A DNA stretch of 53,333 nucleotides from Bradyrhizobium sp. S69 (GCF_009766005.1 NZ_LMUK01000046.1:628073-681405); one strand, 5' to 3'. Numbered from the stretch's first letter, positions 17,128-25,713 are shown. A program made the numbers and translations. The notes: generated from the sequence alone by a model not told the origin.

Positions 17128-17151
17128 AGGCGCTGTCCGCGAGGGTACAAC

Positions 17152-18297
17152 ATGCTGCTACACCGCGCCGTCTACGACGAAGAACACCAGCAATTCCGCG
17201 AAAGCGTACGACGCTTCGCGGCTTTGAGGATCGCGCCGGAATTTCAGCGATGGGAAGACGCCGGCATCATCGACCGTTCACTGTGGACGGCCGGCGGTAA
17301 TGCCGGACTGCTGTGCCCGCAGGTCCCGGAACCATTCGGCGGTGCGGGTGGAGACTTCAGGCACAATGCCGTCGTGATCGAGGAACTCAGCTATTCCGGT
17401 TTTGCCGGTCCCGCCACCGACTTCTCGGTCCACAATGACGTGTGCTGCGGCTATCTGCTCAGCTATGGCAGCGCCGAACAGAAGGCAAAGTGGCTGCCTC
17501 GCATGGTCTCCGGGGAAATCGTCTGCGCCATCGCGATGACCGAACCGGGCACCGGCAGTGACCTTCAAGGCATTCGCACCCGCGCGGTTCGCGATGGCGA
17601 CGATTATGTGATCTCCGGTCAGAAGACCTTCATTTCGAATGGCCAGATGTGCGATCTGGTCATTGTCGTCGTGCGAACCACGCCGGAGGGCGGCTCCAGG
17701 GGAATGAGCCTGATCCTGGTCGAGGCCGACCGGCCTGGATTCCGTCGCGGCAAGAATCTTGAAAAACTCGGGCACCTATCGTCCGACACGTCCGAATTGT
17801 TCTTCGACGAAATACGGGTCCCCTTCAGCAATTTGCTGGGCGCCGAAGGCGGCGCGATGGGACAACTGATGAGCGAGCTACCGCAGGAGCGATTGACCAT
17901 CGCGCTGCATTCGATCGCCGCCGCCCAGAAGGCGTTCGATCTCACCAAAGACTACGTGCAGCAGCGCAAGGCCTTCGGCTCACCGATCGGCAGTTTCCAG
18001 AACACCCGCTTCAAGCTCGCCGACCTGAAGTCCGACCTCTCGGTGGGCTGGGCCTACGTCGATCAGTGCCTCCGCGAACATCTCAACCACGAGCTCACCA
18101 CCTACGCGGCGTCGACCGCAAAACTATGGATCACCGAAATGCATGGTCGCCTGGTCGATCAATGCCTGCAGTTTTTCGGTGGCTACGGATTCATGCGCGA
18201 ATACGAAATCTGCCGCCTCTATGCCGACGCGCGCGTGCTGCGGATCTATGGCGGCACCTCGGAAATCATGCGGGAATTGATTTCCAGAAATCTTTGA
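17152..18297 (+). CDS. Acyl-CoA dehydrogenase, last gene of the BadHI-type operon
   Basis: FAD acyl-CoA dehydrogenase of 381 residues, 24 bases after the BadI-like gene. Motifs: AMTEPGTGSDLQGIRTRAVR, GQKTFISNGQMCDL, QQRKAFGSPIGSFQNTRFKLADLK and RIYGGTSEIMRELISRNL. The catalytic glutamate fits E246 in LPQERLTIAL. It resembles the first dehydrogenase of the operon throughout (both share NLEKLG...DTSELFFD.IRVP), so the two arose by duplication and then diverged. A plausible split of labour is one for the ring acyl-CoA and one for the opened pimelyl-type chain; which does which cannot be told from sequence. The gene ends just before a large palindromic repeat. Confidence 0.92.
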   Translation: MLLHRAVYDEEHQQFRESVRRFAALRIAPEFQRWEDAGIIDRSLWTAGGNAGLLCPQVPEPFGGAGGDFRHNAVVIEELSYSGFAGPATDFSVHNDVCCGYLLSYGSAEQKAKWLPRMVSGEIVCAIAMTEPGTGSDLQGIRTRAVRDGDDYVISGQKTFISNGQMCDLVIVVVRTTPEGGSRGMSLILVEADRPGFRRGKNLEKLGHLSSDTSELFFDEIRVPFSNLLGAEGGAMGQLMSELPQERLTIALHSIAAAQKAFDLTKDYVQQRKAFGSPIGSFQNTRFKLADLKSDLSVGWAYVDQCLREHLNHELTTYAASTAKLWITEMHGRLVDQCLQFFGGYGFMREYEICRLYADARVLRIYGGTSEIMRELISRNL

Positions 18298-18360
18298 CGT
18301 GAAAATCTTTGACGTCCCCGAAAGCATGATGGGAAGAGGTTAGACCGCCACGATGGCAGC

Positions 18361-18558
18361 TCTTCTCCCTCGCCCCGCTCTTGCGGGGAGAGGGGCGTAG
18401 GCGGCCTGCCGGCCGCCGTCCTTACTAATACAAAAACGCCGATGCGGAGCATCGGCTATGGTGAGGGGCTCTTGCACGACTTCTGACTCGCGGAGAGGCC
18501 CCCTCACCCGAAATTCGCTTTGCGAATTTCGACCTCTCCCCGCAAGCGGGGCGAGGTG
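18361..18558. repeat. Dispersed palindromic repeat, family 2, copy 1
   Basis: Outer arms CCTCGCCCCGC..GCGGGGAGAGG and CCTCTCCCCGC..GCGGGGCGAGG are inverse complements. Inner hairpins GCCGATGCGGAGCATCGGC and GAAATTCGCTTTGCGAATTTC lie between them. A related element is at 34415-34576. It sits between two convergent acyl-CoA dehydrogenase genes, so it may end transcription from both sides. Confidence 0.75.
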
Positions 18559-18605
18559 ACAAACTCGCTTGCCGATTCAAACAAAGCTCGTCTCGCTATT
18601 AGACC

Positions 18606-19790
18606 TCAATAACTTTTCGGCAGATCGAGCACCTTCTCGGCAATAAAACTTAGAATGAGCTGCTCGGTGATCGGCGCCAGCCGCGTAATCGAAACTTCGC
18701 GGAACAGCCGTTCGACATGGTATTCTTTGGCATAGCCAAAGCCGCCATGCGTCGCGATCGCCTGCCATGCCGCGTCGTGTCCGGCACGGGCGCCGAGAAA
18801 TTTCGCGCTGTTGGCTTCGGCCCCGCAGGGTTTGCCATGGTCGTAGAGCCAGGCGGCGCGCATCGCCATCTGCCAGGCCGATTCGAGATACATCCAGTTC
18901 TCGGCCAAGGGATGCTGGATCCCTTGATTCTGTCCGATCGGCCGATCGAACACGACGCGTTCGCGCGCATATTTCGCCGCGCGGCGAAGCGCGTCCTGGC
19001 CTATGCCGATGGCCTCGACCGCGATCAAAATCCGTTCCGGATTGAGGCTGTGCAGGATATAGGAAAAGCCCTTGCCTTCCTCACCGATGCGATCGGATTC
19101 CGGAATAAACAACCCGTCGATAAAAATGGAGTTTGAATCGACGGCCTTGCGGCCCATTTTCGCAATGCGATGAACGTCGATCTTGGAACGATCGAGATCG
19201 GTGTAAAAGATCGTGATTCCGTCGGTCGGCTTGGCGCAATCCTCGTAGCGGGTGGTCCGCGTCAGCAGCATGATCTTGTTGGCGACCTGCGCCGTCGACG
19301 TCCAGACCTTCTGGCCATGCACGACATATCCGCCGGGGACTTTCTGGGCGAAGGTCTTGATGCGCGTCGTATTCAGGCCGGCATCCGGCTCGGTGAAACC
19401 GAAGCAGCACTGGTCCTCGCCCGCGACCAGCCGCGGAACCCACCTCGCCTTTTGGTCGGGCGTTCCCTTGACGACGATCGGATGGGGCCCGAACAGATTG
19501 ATATGGACGGCGGACGCCGAGGACATGCCCCCGCCATGGCTCGCCACTTCATGCATCATGATGGCGGCCTCGGTCACGCCGAGGCCGGCGCCGCCATATT
19601 CCTCCGGCATGGTGATACCGAGCCATCCCGCATCCGCCATCGCGCGGTGAAACTCGAACGGGAAAACGCCGTCATCGTCACGCGCCAGCCAATAATCGTC
19701 ACCGAAACGGCTGACGACCGAACGAACGCCGTCCCGGATCGCGGCATGATCGTCCGGCACGTCGAATTCATTGGCCAGCGCCGAACTCAT
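18606..19790 (-). CDS. Acyl-CoA dehydrogenase of the MaoC/CitE operon
   Basis: FAD acyl-CoA dehydrogenase of 394 residues. Motifs: FGFTEPDAGLNTTRIKTFAQ, HGQKVWTSTAQVANKIMLLTR, ARERVVFDRPIGQNQGIQHPLAE and GGFGYAKEYHVERLFRE. The EPDAGLNT loop differs from the usual EPxAGSD, and the base fits E in LNPERILIAVEAIG. Two bases separate its start from the CitE-like gene, so it is translated with it. The order PECR-like SDR, MaoC, CitE, dehydrogenase suggests saturation and desaturation of a short branched dicarboxyl-CoA (methylsuccinyl-CoA-like), which is inferred from the context only. Confidence 0.9.
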   Translation of the reverse strand: MSSALANEFDVPDDHAAIRDGVRSVVSRFGDDYWLARDDDGVFPFEFHRAMADAGWLGITMPEEYGGAGLGVTEAAIMMHEVASHGGGMSSASAVHINLFGPHPIVVKGTPDQKARWVPRLVAGEDQCCFGFTEPDAGLNTTRIKTFAQKVPGGYVVHGQKVWTSTAQVANKIMLLTRTTRYEDCAKPTDGITIFYTDLDRSKIDVHRIAKMGRKAVDSNSIFIDGLFIPESDRIGEEGKGFSYILHSLNPERILIAVEAIGIGQDALRRAAKYARERVVFDRPIGQNQGIQHPLAENWMYLESAWQMAMRAAWLYDHGKPCGAEANSAKFLGARAGHDAAWQAIATHGGFGYAKEYHVERLFREVSITRLAPITEQLILSFIAEKVLDLPKSY

Positions 19791-19792
19791 GG

Positions 19793-20668
19793 TCAGACGC
19801 CCTCCCCGATCGAGGCCAGCGCGCGCTTCGCGGCGATCAGATGCGGCATGTCATACATCTTGCCGTCGATCCCGATGGTTCCGACATCGGGGTCGGCGGC
19901 GAAGGCGGCAACCACGCGTCGCGCATGCGCGATATCGGCTTCCGACGGCGTGAAGCATGAATTGATCGTCGCGATCTGATCGGGATGGATCGCGATGCGG
20001 CCGACAAACCCATCCCGGCGCGCAATCCGGCAGCTTTCCGCAAGCCCTGCCTGATCCCTGAAGTCGCCATACAAGGTATCAAGCGCGGCTACTCCCGCGG
20101 CACCGGCCGCAAACAGGCATTGCGCGCGCGCGACCTGGTACGGGAAGGTCCACTCTCCGTTCGGCTCCTTGTTCGACAGCGCGCCCAACGCCGCGCCAAG
20201 ATCTTCGGCGCCCCAGGTCATGCCGACCAGACGCCGGCTCGGCGTTGCGTAACTGGAAAACCCGATCATCGCCGCCGGCGTCTCGGTCGCGACCACCAGC
20301 AGCTTGACGTGCCCGGGCGTAACGCCCGCCGCAACTTCCAGCGCATCGACATAATTCGAAATCAGCTCGATGTCGGCGACGCCGCTGACTTTCGGGATCA
20401 GGATGCCGTCGAGGCCGGGACGAACCACCGCTGCGAGATCCTCGATCGTGAGCCCGCTGCCGAGCGGGTTGACCCGCACCAGGAAAGCCCAGTCGCGCGC
20501 GATCTCTGCTCCCAGCAGCTCCTTCACCATGCCGCGAGCCAGCGTCTTGCGCGGCGGCGCGACCGAATCTTCGAGATCAATAATCAGCGCGTCGGCGCCG
20601 ATACCGGAAGCCTTGGCGAATTTGCGCTCGCTGTCGGCGGGAACGAATAACAGGGATCGTAGCTTCAT
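19793..20668 (-). CDS. HpcH/HpaI (CitE-like) CoA-ester lyase
   Basis: Cytoplasmic Mg-dependent lyase or thioesterase of the CitE/malyl-CoA lyase family, 291 residues. It starts MKLRSLLFVPADSERK, with DALIIDLEDSVAP for the phosphate/CoA region, RVNPLGSG carrying the conserved Arg, VVATETPAAMIG with a metal-binding Glu and MTWGAEDLGAALG with the metal-binding Asp. Family members cleave malyl-, methylmalyl- or citramalyl-CoA. The ATG at 20668 overlaps the stop of the MaoC gene as ATGA, which fixes this start over a longer in-frame one. A MaoC hydratase directly upstream is the arrangement of itaconate degradation (itaconyl-CoA hydratase plus citramalyl-CoA lyase), so a citramalyl-CoA-like substrate is a reasonable guess. 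Confidence 0.88.
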   Translation of the reverse strand: MKLRSLLFVPADSERKFAKASGIGADALIIDLEDSVAPPRKTLARGMVKELLGAEIARDWAFLVRVNPLGSGLTIEDLAAVVRPGLDGILIPKVSGVADIELISNYVDALEVAAGVTPGHVKLLVVATETPAAMIGFSSYATPSRRLVGMTWGAEDLGAALGALSNKEPNGEWTFPYQVARAQCLFAAGAAGVAALDTLYGDFRDQAGLAESCRIARRDGFVGRIAIHPDQIATINSCFTPSEADIAHARRVVAAFAADPDVGTIGIDGKMYDMPHLIAAKRALASIGEGV

Positions 20669-21117
20669 GCCGGCCGCCGCATCATCAGGCCGGTCCGGCG
20701 GCAATAGGCGATCTCCTCGTTGCGCTGGTTGAAGCCACGGTGCTCGAACGTGACGATGCCCTGGGTCGGGCGCGACTTGCTTTCCCGAACCGCCAGGATC
20801 TTGGTTTCCGCCCGCAACGTATCGCCGGCAAATACCGGGCGCGGAAACTTGGTGTCTTCCATGCCGAGGTTTCCGACCGTCGTTCCAAGCGTGGTATCCT
20901 GAACCGACAGGCCGATGATCAGACCAAGGGTGAAGATCGAATTCATCAGCGGCTTGCCGAATTCGGTCGATTTTGCGTATTCGTGGTCGATATGCACGGC
21001 GGCCGGATTATAGGTCAGCGCCGAAAACAGGATGTTGTCCATATCGGTGACCGTGCGCCTGATCTCATGGACGAAGGTCTGTCCGACCGAAAACTGTTCG
21101 AAATAAAGTCCTGCCAT
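20665..21117 (-). CDS. MaoC family (R)-specific enoyl-CoA hydratase
   Basis: Hot-dog-fold hydratase of 150 residues. The MaoC active-site region reads ALTYNPAAVHIDHEYAKSTE followed by FGKPLMNSIFTLGLIIGLSV. The catalytic pair is N/H in this NPxxxHxD setting instead of the commoner D/H, as in hydratases acting on branched dicarboxyl-CoAs (mesaconyl-, itaconyl-CoA types); that comparison is from memory. FPRPVFAGDTLRAETKIL is the second conserved block. Its stop overlaps the CitE start, so the two products are made together. The upstream 96-base gap contains a duplicated 15-mer. Confidence 0.88.
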   Translation of the reverse strand: MAGLYFEQFSVGQTFVHEIRRTVTDMDNILFSALTYNPAAVHIDHEYAKSTEFGKPLMNSIFTLGLIIGLSVQDTTLGTTVGNLGMEDTKFPRPVFAGDTLRAETKILAVRESKSRPTQGIVTFEHRGFNQRNEEIAYCRRTGLMMRRPA

Positions 21118-21171
21118 TTGGAGTTTCCCCGTTCGAGTTTCTTGGCATCCGTTCGATGACGCGAGCGTATC

Positions 21172-21201
21172 TCACATAACCTCAAGTCACATAACCTCAA
21201 G
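21172..21201. repeat. Exact 15-bp tandem duplication
   Basis: TCACATAACCTCAAG occurs twice with no spacer. It lies between the PECR-like SDR stop and the MaoC start, about 55 bases before the MaoC ATG. It could be a paired regulator site or a recent slippage event. Confidence 0.8.
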
Positions 21202-21213
21202 ATTTGGGATATG

Positions 21214-22080
21214 CTACACCTTCTTCAGTGCGTCAGGCTGCTTCGAACGGTGAAAACCCTCAAAGGGAACGCTGCGCGCATGCGGTTGCAGCTTCCAGGT
21301 ATTGCGTGCGTTCGGCGTTCCGCCGTCGACCCGGATGCATGATCCCGTGATGTAGGCGGCCGCCGGCGACAATAAAAACAGGATGGCCGCGGAAATCTCG
21401 GCCTCGGTCCCGAAGCGCTGCAACGGCACGCCGGCGGTGAAATCATGCAGCTTCTTCTGCATCTCCGGCGTGTAGGTGTCGAACCCGCTGGAAACGATGC
21501 CGCCGGGGGCCACGGTGTTGACGCGCACGCCCGAGGCGGACCATTCGCACGCCGCGGTCTCGGTCAGGGTCAGCATGCCGCCGCGGGCTGCCGCGGAATG
21601 AGCAAATTCGGGCCAGCCGTGCCAGATATCCGCGATGATGTTCACGATCGCGCCGCCATTGGCTTCCATCCAGCGGTTATAGACCTCGCGCATGAAAATG
21701 AACCCGCCGGTGAGGTTGCTGCGCACGACTGCCTCAAAACCTTTGGTCGAGATAGTTTTCATCGGCGTCCGGTATTGACCGCCCGCGTTGTTCACGAGGC
21801 CGTCGATGCGGCCGTAGCGGGTCAGCACCGCGTCGACGGTGGCGATGACCATCGCCTCATCGCGGATATCGCATATCCGGCTCATGACCTCGCCGCCGTC
21901 TTGTTCGATTTCCGACCTGACATCGGCGAGCTTCTCAGGCGTTCTGCCGACGATGACGACATTGGCGCCGAGCGCCGCGAGCTCGTGGGCGGTGCAGCGG
22001 CCGATGCCACTGCCGCCGCCGGTGACGATGATGGTCTGCTCCTTGAAAAGCCCGGGTCTGAAAACCGATTGATATGGCAT
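21214..22080 (-). CDS. SDR family reductase, PECR/DECR-like (trans-2-enoyl-CoA reductase type)
   Basis: Short-chain dehydrogenase fold, 288 residues. The Rossmann motif is TGGGSGIG and the NNAGG block follows RIDGLVNNAGGQYRTP. The active-site stretch reads AHSAAARGGMLTLTETAACE: the usual YxxxK is replaced, with Arg in the Lys region, as in mammalian peroxisomal trans-2-enoyl-CoA reductase (HSGAARAGV). The C-terminus LLSPAAAYITGSCIRVDGG also follows that subgroup. The likely reaction is NADPH reduction of a 2-enoyl- or dienoyl-CoA. The start at 22080 has GGAG eight bases upstream, and a longer in-frame start at 22143 is not supported. It heads the MaoC/CitE/dehydrogenase operon. Confidence 0.87.
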   Translation of the reverse strand: MPYQSVFRPGLFKEQTIIVTGGGSGIGRCTAHELAALGANVVIVGRTPEKLADVRSEIEQDGGEVMSRICDIRDEAMVIATVDAVLTRYGRIDGLVNNAGGQYRTPMKTISTKGFEAVVRSNLTGGFIFMREVYNRWMEANGGAIVNIIADIWHGWPEFAHSAAARGGMLTLTETAACEWSASGVRVNTVAPGGIVSSGFDTYTPEMQKKLHDFTAGVPLQRFGTEAEISAAILFLLSPAAAYITGSCIRVDGGTPNARNTWKLQPHARSVPFEGFHRSKQPDALKKV

Positions 22081-22173
22081 CGCGGATCTCCGCCCTGGTA
22101 GCTTTGTCTCGTAGCCGCCTGCGGCCCATGGCTCCGGGCACATCGGCAGTGGACTACGGCGTTTGCGATACTG

Positions 22174-22185
22174 TACACTAGATTA
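22174..22185. promoter_or_regulatory. Shared palindromic operator, site 3
   Basis: TACACTAGATTA matches TACACTAGTGTA at 10 of 12 positions. It lies in the divergent promoter region between the PECR-like SDR operon and the crotonase at 22213, about 27 bases from the latter's ATG, so it could control both directions. Confidence 0.55.
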
Positions 22186-22212
22186 CGATATCTTCAACCG
22201 GAGAACAAAGTC

Positions 22213-23016
22213 ATGGACCCGCTCAAGACGATCACGGTCGAGGCCCAGGACTCTACCGAAATCCTGTCATTGAACCGCCCCGATGCGCTCAATGCGGTGA
22301 CGCCGGAGATGATCGACGAACTCACGGCCTATTTTTCCGGGCTTGGGGATCGCCTGGCGACGCGCGTGATCATTTTGCGCGGCAATGGCTGGGCCTTCTG
22401 CGCCGGAGCCGAACTCGGCTCCGAGGCCTTTTCGGCACCCGGCAGCGGCCGGGCGCAGCGGCAGCTCAGAATACAGCAGCGGTACTCGCAGCTGATCCGC
22501 CTGATGCGAAGCTGCCCGCAGCCGATCATCGGCCTGGTTCACGGGGCCGCCTGCGGGGCCGGTTTTTCATTGCTGCTGGCCTGCGATGTACGGTTCGCCA
22601 CGCCCGAGGCGCGGATGAATGCGGCCTATATCCGCGTCGGTGTCGGCGGCTGCGACATGGGATCCGGATATCTCTTGCCGCGGCTGATCGGGCTCTCGGT
22701 GGCCTCCGAATTGTTGCTGACCGGGCGCTTTCTCGGAGCCGAGCGCGCCAAGGCGGTGGGACTGGTTAGCGACATCGTTGCGGCCGAGCGTTTGCTCGAG
22801 ACCGGTCTGGAATTTGCCGCCGAGATGGCGCGTGCTTCGCCGATGGGGCTGCGGCTGACCAAGCAATCGCTCAATGCCCTGATTGATGCGCCAGGTCTCG
22901 ATGCCGCCCTGATGATCGAAGACCGGCAGCAGGTCATTCTACTTGAGACCCAGGACCATCAGGAAGCCGTCGCCGCGTTTCGGCAGCGGCGCGATCCGTT
23001 CTATTCGGATCAATAG
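22213..23016 (+). CDS. Enoyl-CoA hydratase/isomerase family protein
   Basis: Crotonase-fold enzyme, 267 residues. LNRPDALNAVTPEMIDEL and WAFCAGAELGSEAF give the CoA and first oxyanion segments. The second reads LVHGAACGAGFSLLLACDVRFA, with Phe where hydratases have Glu, and the later loop VGVGGCDMGSGYLLPRL offers an Asp. It is therefore more likely an isomerase or other crotonase than a classical hydratase. GGAGAA precedes the ATG. It is single on the plus strand, convergent with the acyl-CoA ligase gene (15-base gap) and preceded by operator site 3. Confidence 0.87.
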   Translation: MDPLKTITVEAQDSTEILSLNRPDALNAVTPEMIDELTAYFSGLGDRLATRVIILRGNGWAFCAGAELGSEAFSAPGSGRAQRQLRIQQRYSQLIRLMRSCPQPIIGLVHGAACGAGFSLLLACDVRFATPEARMNAAYIRVGVGGCDMGSGYLLPRLIGLSVASELLLTGRFLGAERAKAVGLVSDIVAAERLLETGLEFAAEMARASPMGLRLTKQSLNALIDAPGLDAALMIEDRQQVILLETQDHQEAVAAFRQRRDPFYSDQ

Positions 23017-23030
23017 CGCATGATCCGCTG

Positions 23031-24680
23031 CTATCTCCCGGCATCGCCAAAAGCTGCGGCCAATTCCTTCAGCTTGAACTTCTGGATCTTGCCGCTCGCG
23101 GTGCGCGGCAGATCCCTCACCAGCTCGACGCGCTCCGGCCAGAACTGCTTAGCCATCCTGCATTCGGCGAGATAGGCCTGCATCGACGGCAGATCGAATG
23201 TGCAATCCGTCCGCGGCACGATGAAAGCGCAACCTCGTTCGCCGAGGCGCGCATCCGGATAACCGACGACCGCCACCGCGGCCACGGAAGGATGCTTGTA
23301 GAGCAGATTTTCGATCTCGACCACCGGGACATTTTCGCCGCCGCGGATCAGCACGTCCTTTACCCGTCCCGAAATGCGGATATAGCCTTCGTCGTCCATG
23401 TAGGCGAGGTCGCCGGAGTCGAACCACCCGTCGGCATCGAATGTCAACAATTCCGGCCTTTTGAAATACTCCTTGAACATCTGGCAGCCGCGAACCAGGA
23501 GACGTCCCGGCTGACCGGCCGGCAGCGATTGGCCATCGGAATCGACAATGCGCACCTCCATGCCTGCGAGCGAGCGTCCGTCGGTGGTCGGCGATTTGTC
23601 GGCCGCCCGCGATGGCTCGGTGAGGGTCGCCGACAACGCCTCCGTCATCCCCCACAACGAACAGACCTTGATGCCGAGGTCGCTGGCGGCGCGATCGATC
23701 AGCACGGACGGAATAGGCGCACCGCCGCACAGAAAGGAGCGCAGGCTGGCCGGGCGCGGCGCACCGGCCTTCACCACGTCGCAGATGTCGTTGAGGAAAG
23801 GCGTCGAAGCCGCCGTATACGTGACGCCTTCGCGCGCGATCAGGGACACGCCGTGTTTAGGTTCCCAGACGTCCTGCAGAACCATCGTGCCGCCGAGATA
23901 GACCGACAACAGCACGATGGCGGCAAATCCCGTCATATGGCCGACCGGCGAGGCCACCAGCAAGACGTCGCTCGCATCGAGGCCGAACCTTCCCGCCAGC
24001 GCCTTGTTGCATCCGACCAGCGAATTCGAGGTGTGAACGACGCCCTTGGGCTCGCCGGTGGTGCCGGACGTGAACATCAGCACCGCCATGTCATCGGGGC
24101 GCAGGCCCGGAGCTTTTTGCGGCGGTTCGCGGCGCGGTTCTTTGGCGGGCTCGGCAAGCAGCGCCTGTTCGAAGCCGGCTTCGCCGACACCATCGACCAC
24201 AATCACATGCTTGAGGTGCGGCAGATCACCCCGCATGCCCTCGGCCATCGCGGCATAGTCGAATCCGCGATACAGCTTTGGGATGATGAAGACCTTGGCT
24301 TGGCAGAAATTCAGGATGTACAGCAGTTCCCGTTCCCGCAGGATCGGCATCACCGGATTGAGAACGGCGCCGATCTTGCTGCAGGCAAACGTCGTGACGA
24401 CAAACTCCCACCAATTGGGCAATTGAACCGTCACTACGTCGCCTGGGCCAACCCCCAGCAGGCGCAACGCGCTGGCGGCCCTGTCAACCAGCGCTTCCAG
24501 CTCGCGGTAGGTGAAACGGCGAGCCCGGTCGTGGTCGGCCCGGTCCGCCACGATGGCGACCTTCTCCGGGCTCGTTGCCGCGGCCTCGGTCAGAAGCTGG
24601 TCGATCGTCTTGTCCAGCCAGTATCCGGCACGCCGGTAGCCTTCGTGAGACAATTCCCGCTGCGCGGTTGCCATGACCAT
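23031..24680 (-). CDS. AMP-forming acyl-CoA ligase (AliA-like role proposed)
   Basis: ANL-superfamily ligase of about 549 residues: acid + ATP + CoA give acyl-CoA + AMP + PPi. The phosphate loop LMFTSGTTGEPKGVVHT is at about 202-218, followed by CSLWGMTEALSATLTEP (adenine region), WFDSGDLAYMDDEGYIRISG (hinge/ribose region) and the C-terminal PRTASGKIQKFKLKE with the catalytic lysine. The ATG at 24680 follows GGGAGG by five bases; another ATG at 24674 is possible and the longer frame to 24734 crosses an operator. In an island with BadH/BadI homologues a cyclohexanecarboxylate-type (AliA-like) acid is the obvious candidate, but ring or terpenoid acid specificity cannot be proved from sequence. 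Confidence 0.9.
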   Translation of the reverse strand: MVMATAQRELSHEGYRRAGYWLDKTIDQLLTEAAATSPEKVAIVADRADHDRARRFTYRELEALVDRAASALRLLGVGPGDVVTVQLPNWWEFVVTTFACSKIGAVLNPVMPILRERELLYILNFCQAKVFIIPKLYRGFDYAAMAEGMRGDLPHLKHVIVVDGVGEAGFEQALLAEPAKEPRREPPQKAPGLRPDDMAVLMFTSGTTGEPKGVVHTSNSLVGCNKALAGRFGLDASDVLLVASPVGHMTGFAAIVLLSVYLGGTMVLQDVWEPKHGVSLIAREGVTYTAASTPFLNDICDVVKAGAPRPASLRSFLCGGAPIPSVLIDRAASDLGIKVCSLWGMTEALSATLTEPSRAADKSPTTDGRSLAGMEVRIVDSDGQSLPAGQPGRLLVRGCQMFKEYFKRPELLTFDADGWFDSGDLAYMDDEGYIRISGRVKDVLIRGGENVPVVEIENLLYKHPSVAAVAVVGYPDARLGERGCAFIVPRTDCTFDLPSMQAYLAECRMAKQFWPERVELVRDLPRTASGKIQKFKLKELAAAFGDAGR

Positions 24681-24727
24681 CCATCCCTCCCCGGCTTCGT
24701 ACTTTCGGTATTGCCTCCGAATGATCG

Positions 24728-24739
24728 TACGCACGTGTA
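24728..24739. promoter_or_regulatory. Shared palindromic operator, site 4
   Basis: TACGCACGTGTA, extended to GTACGCACGTGTAC, matches TACACTAGTGTA at 9 of 12 positions, including both outer TAC/GTA arms. It lies 48 bases upstream of the ligase ATG, where a repressor could block the promoter. Confidence 0.45.
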
Positions 24740-24825
24740 CTGTATATCACCTCACTATCTCTGCCAACGCCAAAATGCAGCCCTTTGGCGTTGGCAGCCG
24801 ATGGTCAGCTTCGCCCGATCTGGCT

Positions 24826-25713
24826 TCAGACCGCCGCGACGGGGCCCACGATCCGGTCCGCGAAGGCCTGAAAGTTCGCGATCACCTCCGGCCTGTTGGT
24901 CTCGTTGAGCACCTCATGGCGCGCCCCTCCATAGACGTGCCACGACACGTCGGTCAGGCCCGCCTCACGATAGCGATCGATCAACGGCTGGAACCAGGTC
25001 AGGTTGGCATTCACCGGATCACGATCGCCTGCGAACAGGAACACCGGCAGATCCCGCCGGATCTTGCCGATCGCCGATGCGTCCGCGAGCCGCGGCGCGA
25101 CCGAGAACAGCGATCCGTAGGATTCGGCGTTCACGTTAAATCCGCACAGCGGATCGGCCATGTAGGCGTCAACGGCAGCTGGATCGCGGCTCAGCCAGTC
25201 GAACGGCGTTCGCGCAGGATTAAAGGCCGCGTTGAGGTCCTCGAGTTGCCAGCGCCCCGACATCGCCGCGGCTCCCAATAGATCGAGCGCCGCCGACCCG
25301 GAAAGCGCAACGCCATCCAGCAATTCGCTGTGATCGAGCACATAGAGCTGCGCGGCAAACGATCCCATGCTGTGGCCCAGTAGCACGAGCTTCTTGCCGC
25401 TTTCGGCCTTCCGCGCCATCCGCGTGACGACAGTCATATCGTCGACCAACGACGGAAAGCCGCCCGGACCGAAGTCACCTAGCGCTTTGGCGTTCGCAGC
25501 CAGTTCGCCATGGCCGCGGTGGTCGTTGGCGTAAACCACATAACCCGCGTTGACGAGAGCGTGTGCGATCGGACGATATCGCAACGCATGCTCGCCCATG
25601 CCGTGGGCGATCTGGACCACGCCGCGGACCTGCCCCTCGCCTTTCCACGAATACACCCTGATCGCGTTGCCATCCGCGCCTGTGATGGATTGCGTCGCTT
25701 CCTCGATCTTCAT
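24826..25713 (-). CDS. Alpha/beta hydrolase, monoacylglycerol lipase-like (Hydrolase_4)
   Basis: Serine hydrolase of 295 residues from the chosen ATG. The opening HGMGEHALRYRPIAHAL is typical of the monoglyceride lipase/lysophospholipase group (oxyanion HG). The nucleophile elbow is GHSMG with Ser115. The acid and base fit the Asp in FLFAGDRDPV and the His in GGARHEVLNE. The start at 25713 follows GGGAGGACA; a much longer in-frame extension is arginine-rich and overlaps the crotonase gene in another phase, so it is rejected. The gene follows the crotonase and SDR genes on the same strand and may cleave an ester or thioester substrate of the pathway. Confidence 0.88.
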   Translation of the reverse strand: MKIEEATQSITGADGNAIRVYSWKGEGQVRGVVQIAHGMGEHALRYRPIAHALVNAGYVVYANDHRGHGELAANAKALGDFGPGGFPSLVDDMTVVTRMARKAESGKKLVLLGHSMGSFAAQLYVLDHSELLDGVALSGSAALDLLGAAAMSGRWQLEDLNAAFNPARTPFDWLSRDPAAVDAYMADPLCGFNVNAESYGSLFSVAPRLADASAIGKIRRDLPVFLFAGDRDPVNANLTWFQPLIDRYREAGLTDVSWHVYGGARHEVLNETNRPEVIANFQAFADRIVGPVAAV

